Of a DNA stretch of 64,000 bases, positions 60,585 to 64,000 are shown piece after piece. Source of the stretch: an uncultured Clostridia bacterium (GTDB lineage Bacteria; Bacillota; Clostridia; Oscillospirales; Ruminococcaceae); the NCBI GenBank assembly GCA_945829235.1, contig CALZUA010000008.1, forward strand, positions 1-64,000, in the 5' to 3' direction. Within the stretch, counting starts at the first letter, position 1; the number at the start of each line of letters is the position of its first letter. The position numbers were made by a program, and so were the translations under genes. The notes beneath the pieces are model-generated. The model was not told the origin of the DNA, searched no databases, and saw nothing but the letters and a program-made list of their open reading frames with translations.

Positions 60585-60985
60585 GCCGCCGAGCCGCCGT
60601 TCTTCATCAACAAATCCGCGCGATAATCAGCGAAACGCATTGCCAAGCAACCGTTGTTCATCAACGAAGCCACGCAGTAATCAGCGAAACGCATTGCCAA
60701 GCCGCTGTTGTTCATCGACGAAAGCCCTCTCATTCACCGAGAAAACGTTGCCGAGCAACCGTTCTTAATCAACAAATCCGCGCTATAATCAGCGAAACAA
60801 CTTGCCGAGCAACCGTTGTTCATCAACGAAGCCACGCAGTAATCAGCGAAACGCATTGCCAAGCCGCTGTTGTTCATCGACGAAAGCCCTCTCATTCACC
60901 GAGAAAACGTTGCCGAGCAACCGTTCTTCATCAACAAATCCGCGCGGTAATCAGCGAAACAACTTGCCGAGCAACCCGTTCACCC
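60585..60985. repeat. higher-order tandem repeat between fliI and fliJ
   Basis: The subunit AATCAGCGAAAC...TTGCC(A/G)AGC...GTTCATCAACGAA, 53-55 bp, recurs at 60626, 60679, about 60732, 60787, 60841, about 60894 and 60949. Three subunits make a unit of 161-162 bp that is present twice in near-identical form, plus partial ends. Fills the 467-bp fliI-fliJ gap. Plus-strand ORFs in it are a by-product of a period near a multiple of three. Confidence 0.9.
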
Positions 60986-60989
60986 GCCG

Positions 60990-62306
60990 TCACTTCTTGT
61001 CGCTAACCGCGTCAATCAGCATTTTCACGGTTTCATCGAGCGAAAAGCTCTCCTTTCGCCCTTGCGTGAGGAAGTGGTTTATCGCGTCGATTTTGTTTAT
61101 CGCCTCGTCAAGCTGGGGGTTTGTGCCGTGCTTGTAGGCGCCGATTGAGATAAGGTCATAGTTGTTGTTGTAGAGCGACAACAGGTGCCGCAACTTTCCC
61201 GCCGCTTCCTTGTGTGCGGGCGTGCCGATTTCGTCCATCAGTCGCGAAACGCTCGGGAGAACATCGATTGCGGGATAGTGGTTCTGCGCGGCGATTTTTC
61301 TCGAGAGGATAATGTGCCCGTCGATGATACCGCGTACCGTGTCGGCAATCGGCTCGTTTGTGTCGTCGCCCTCGACAAGCACCGTGTAAATACCCGTTAT
61401 CGAGCCCTCGGGGAAATTTCCCGCGCGTTCGAGGAGCTTCGGAAGCGCGCTGTAAATGGACGGCGTGTAGCCTCTCGCGATAGGCGGTTCACCTGTCGCC
61501 AAGCCAACCTCGCGCAGTGCCATTGCATAGCGCGTCAAGCTGTCCATCATCAGCAGAACGTCCTTGCCCTGCTTCATAAAATACTCGGCGATAGCGGTTG
61601 CTGTGAGCGGGCATTTCGAGCGCATCATCGCGGGCTGGTCGGACGTTGCCACAACCAGCACCGAGCGTGCCATACCCTCCTCGCCGAGGTCGCGCTCGAT
61701 AAACTCGCGCACCTCGCGTCCACGTTCACCGACAAGCGCGATAACGTTTACATCAACCTTAACCTTCCGCGCAATCATACCCATAAGCGTTGACTTACCA
61801 ACGCCCGAGCCCGCGAAAATACCCATTCTCTGCCCCTTGCCCATAAGCAAAGTGCCGTCGATTGCCTTAACGCCAAGCTCGATGGTTTCGTGAATAGGCG
61901 GTCTTGTGAAAGGATTGACGGGGATACCGGTTATCGGCACTTCGTCGTCACACTCGATTTCGCCAAGCCCGTCCAGCGCGCCGCCGGTCGCGTCCACAAT
62001 CCTGCCGATAAGCCCCGCGCCCGCCTTAACGGTGAGCTTATCGCCGGTGTTGTCCACGATACTGCCCGGACCGATGCCCTCGATATCGGTGTACGGCATC
62101 AGCAAAATGTTGCTCTTGTTGAACCCGACAACCTCTGCTCTTATAAAAGATGACCTATCCTTTGAAAATATTCGGCAAACATCACCGATATTTGCGGCGG
62201 GACCGCTTGCCTCGATGGTCATACCGACGATTTTTTCGATTTTACCCATATACCGAAAAAGCTCGGCATTCTGAACATCTGTGCGGAAACCCGCAAAATC
62301 AAGCAT
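60990..62306 (-). CDS. fliI: flagellum-specific ATP synthase FliI
   Basis: A 438-aa F1-beta-like ATPase of the type III export apparatus. Walker A is GSGVGKST (166-173), the Walker B region is VLLMMDSLTRYAMALREVGL, and the C-terminal part is normal. GGGGGAGC precedes the ATG. It should work with FliH and FliJ, which flank it. Confidence 0.97.
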   Translation of the reverse strand: MLDFAGFRTDVQNAELFRYMGKIEKIVGMTIEASGPAANIGDVCRIFSKDRSSFIRAEVVGFNKSNILLMPYTDIEGIGPGSIVDNTGDKLTVKAGAGLIGRIVDATGGALDGLGEIECDDEVPITGIPVNPFTRPPIHETIELGVKAIDGTLLMGKGQRMGIFAGSGVGKSTLMGMIARKVKVDVNVIALVGERGREVREFIERDLGEEGMARSVLVVATSDQPAMMRSKCPLTATAIAEYFMKQGKDVLLMMDSLTRYAMALREVGLATGEPPIARGYTPSIYSALPKLLERAGNFPEGSITGIYTVLVEGDDTNEPIADTVRGIIDGHIILSRKIAAQNHYPAIDVLPSVSRLMDEIGTPAHKEAAGKLRHLLSLYNNNYDLISIGAYKHGTNPQLDEAINKIDAINHFLTQGRKESFSLDETVKMLIDAVSDKK

Positions 62307-62567
62307 TTTCGCTCCCCCGCTCGCCTACCTATTTATATATATCGACAAATTTCTCGGGAATTTTAGCTCCCGCCGCACAATTGCGAAAATTTGATACATT
62401 CTTTTTACTGTAGCAACCCGCGTTGCCAAACACCGCAACAACCGATTCTGTTGCTTTACTCGATAACGCAAACCAAGTTTCTCGTTAACTAACGTGTTCG
62501 CTCCCAACTTGATTTGCAAAGCCGCTCAAATTCAGCCGCTCACCGACTTTTCACTCGTTCCCGCCAA

Positions 62568-62591
62568 CAAACCGCGCTGTTAAGCCAAATC
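62568..62591. repeat. dispersed 24-bp repeat copy
   Basis: CAAACCGCGCTGTTAAGCCA followed by AATC, one base from the core. It is in the 300-bp gap between fliI and the small ORF at 62607, otherwise without a recognisable gene. Confidence 0.78.
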
Positions 62592-62606
62592 TCGCGCCTA
62601 TCGCCG

Positions 62607-62759
62607 CTATTCCCCGTCCCTATCTTTCTCGGGAACATCAACCTGTGCGACTTTATTCTTTTCGCCGCCTTTTCGCTTTTTCCGCGACTTAACCCGCGAA
62701 ATAATCGCGTCGATTATCTCTCCGACAACCTCAACCACAACGTCGATAATCTCGTCCAT
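62607..62759 (-). CDS. 50-aa small protein between fliH and fliI
   Basis: An ORF with GGAGG 4 nt before its ATG. It begins DEIIDVVVEVVGEIIDAI, an amphipathic or membrane-surface helix with regular acidic and Ile/Val positions. A basic patch (SRVKSRKKRKGGEKNKV) and an acidic end (DVPEKDRDGE) follow. No family recognised. It sits 65 bp after fliH in the same direction. The strong site and codon pattern argue that it is real. Confidence 0.6.
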   Translation of the reverse strand: MDEIIDVVVEVVGEIIDAIISRVKSRKKRKGGEKNKVAQVDVPEKDRDGE

Positions 62760-62823
62760 CTTGCCTCCGTCCGAACCCGCTTTTCATCGGTCGCCTGCAT
62801 TGATATCGGCGGAAACTTGCGCC

Positions 62824-63795
62824 TTATTCTTCCCCGTCCCCGTTTTCCTCGGGAGCGTCATCGCTCTCCTCAGCCTTCTTGCGCCGTGAGGAGCGCTTTT
62901 TCGGGGAAACACCCTTGAACTTGCCGTCACCAAGCTCTCTAATCATACGAAGCTGAGTCATGATACCCGCGTCGGTGATTTCCTCACCGTTATCGACAAC
63001 GACAGTGCCCGGCTCGGCGTCCGCGAGTAACTCAACCTCAACGTGCGCCATACCGCCGCACAGCTCCTTGAGGTACTCATAGTCGCCCGACAGCTCGATT
63101 GACGCATCGTTCTCGTCGAGGGTAATGCGGATAAGCTGTGAGTTGCGAAAATCCTTTGCCGCCGCCTTGATGAGCTTTTTCGCGGCGGTGCCGTCCTTGA
63201 CGGACATACTGTTCATCGTCACCTTGTTGGCGATTTCCATCACGGTGTCGTAGATATCTTTCTCGTACTTGGCGAAAAGCTCCGCCTTGCTCGTGTTTAT
63301 CTTATCGGAGAAATCGCGCGCTTCATCGAGAATATTTCTGCTCTCGGTAACAACAAGCGCGGCACCGTCCTTTTTGCCCTGCTCGAAGCCCTCTGCGCGC
63401 GCCTTTATGAACACATCGTCACGCTTTTGCTCCGCGTCCTTGACAATCGCGTCAGCCTCGGCATTTGCGTTGTTGACGATACCATCGGCGCGGCGTTTTG
63501 CCTCGATGATAACCTGTTTACCCTGTTCAATGTACTGCTCCTTGAGCGCGGCAAGCTCACGTTTGCGCTTTTCGAGCTCCTCCGCGGCAAGTTTAAGCTC
63601 AGCCTCACGCTTTATCAGCGCTTCCTCGACAGAAACACGCGGCTCCTCATAAACCTCGGACTGATTTGTCGCTTGCGCGGAGGCGTTCTCCGCCGGCTTT
63701 GCGCTCTCGGTGGGAATTTCCCTGCGCATTTTGAGGGTGTTTGAGATATCAACGCCGCCGTTGTAACGGATTGAATTATATTTATAAACCGACAA
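62824..63795 (-). CDS. fliH: flagellar assembly protein FliH
   Basis: A 323-aa regulator of FliI. A low-complexity N-terminus is followed by a long coiled coil (about 55-150: ALIKREAELKLAAEELEKRKRELAALKEQ) and the FliH/YscL C-terminal domain (about 170-290). The tail is Arg/Lys then acidic (KRSSRRKKAEESDDAPEENGDGEE). The start is a TTG at 63795, with GGAGGAG 7 nt upstream; another TTG two codons earlier is too close to it. fliG would be expected further right. The last 200 bp of the window are non-coding, with GTTC-rich fragments. Confidence 0.88.
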   Translation of the reverse strand: MSVYKYNSIRYNGGVDISNTLKMRREIPTESAKPAENASAQATNQSEVYEEPRVSVEEALIKREAELKLAAEELEKRKRELAALKEQYIEQGKQVIIEAKRRADGIVNNANAEADAIVKDAEQKRDDVFIKARAEGFEQGKKDGAALVVTESRNILDEARDFSDKINTSKAELFAKYEKDIYDTVMEIANKVTMNSMSVKDGTAAKKLIKAAAKDFRNSQLIRITLDENDASIELSGDYEYLKELCGGMAHVEVELLADAEPGTVVVDNGEEITDAGIMTQLRMIRELGDGKFKGVSPKKRSSRRKKAEESDDAPEENGDGEE

Positions 63796-64000
63796 AAACA
63801 ATCTCCTCCGTTACTAAAATTGCGTAAACCCGCACTATTATGCGGAATTTATCTCTATTGCCGACCGTGTTCACGGTAACAGCTCTCGTTCTCGCGAACC
63901 GCCGAAACCGTTGTTCGTTGCGACTTATCCGATATACAAGCGCTTCGGGTTTTGGTTCACCGAGCGTTGCCAAGTCGCGCGTAAATCGCACTATTTTGCG

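Noticed and set aside
60544-61137. Two plus-strand repeat-containing ORFs (Ser/Asn/Arg-rich)
   Set aside because: They lie in the 54-bp repeat array, whose period keeps a frame open; no start signal and opposite to the operon.
1-64000. tRNA, rRNA or other classical RNA genes
   Set aside because: No T-loop or rRNA-like sequence was found by eye apart from the T-box leader. A tRNAscan/Rfam run would settle this.

Overview
The window reads as a chromosome segment of an anaerobic, motile, spore-forming Firmicute of the class Clostridia, probably near the Oscillospirales/Ruminococcaceae. The basis is gene order and family membership, not a search. Signs are the Bacillus/Clostridium order yqhY-nusB-xseA-xseB-ispA-dxs-tlyA-nadK-argR-recN, a 26-codon spoVM, a Cys-type T-box leader on cysE-cysS, GatCAB, lipoprotein cyclophilins, and a flagellar operon in Gram-positive order with fliY, flbD, cheC and cheD. 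Base composition is mid-range, with some AT-rich islands. No rRNA, tRNA, CRISPR array, transposase or phage gene was seen.

Layout. 1-4.5 kb: threonine deaminase and RidA, divergent from a CDP-alcohol phosphatidyltransferase, a ThrH-type phosphatase, an AT-rich orphan and a VanZ protein. 4.5-9.1 kb (minus): T-box, cysE, cysS and two cyclophilin lipoproteins; a degenerate three-copy repeat lies between cysE and cysS. 9.1-10.4 kb (minus): three small uncharacterised genes, one Cys-rich. 10.5-12.3 kb (plus): phosphoesterase, birA, CYTH protein. 12.3-16.4 kb (minus): gatC-gatA-gatB and a membrane protein. 16.7-23.4 kb (plus): a five-gene split glutamate synthase operon under a consensus promoter, followed by a membrane-anchored protein and an ANTAR regulator. 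23.4-25.0 kb: an accessory patch holding an acetyltransferase gene broken by one in-frame TGA, two copies of a palindromic MITE-like element, tandem perfect hairpins, spoVM and a small membrane protein. 25.1-34.5 kb (plus): the yqhY-to-recN housekeeping and isoprenoid operon. 34.5-38.4 kb (minus): coiled-coil protein, coaD, rsmD, uvrC.

38.9-64.0 kb (minus): a long flagellar/chemotaxis cluster. In transcription order it is fliH, a 50-aa ORF, fliI, fliJ, fliK, flgD, a flagellar operon protein, flgE, flbD, motA, motB, fliM, fliY, cheY, fliO, fliP, fliQ, fliR, flhB, flhA, fliA(sigD), two FlgF/FlgG rod proteins, cheC and cheD, ending at a terminator. It encodes the export gate, ATPase complex, hook, C-ring, stator and CheY-P control. 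fliL, flhF, flhG and cheA/B/W/R are not in their usual places. FlgE carries a large Ig-like insertion.

The most unusual feature is a family of short, degenerate repeats (core CAAACCGCGCTGTTGAGCCA and the related CGTTCAAC motif). They fill many of the larger gaps of the flagellar region and its flank, in tandem at about 40-54 bp, including a 162-bp higher-order repeat between fliI and fliJ.
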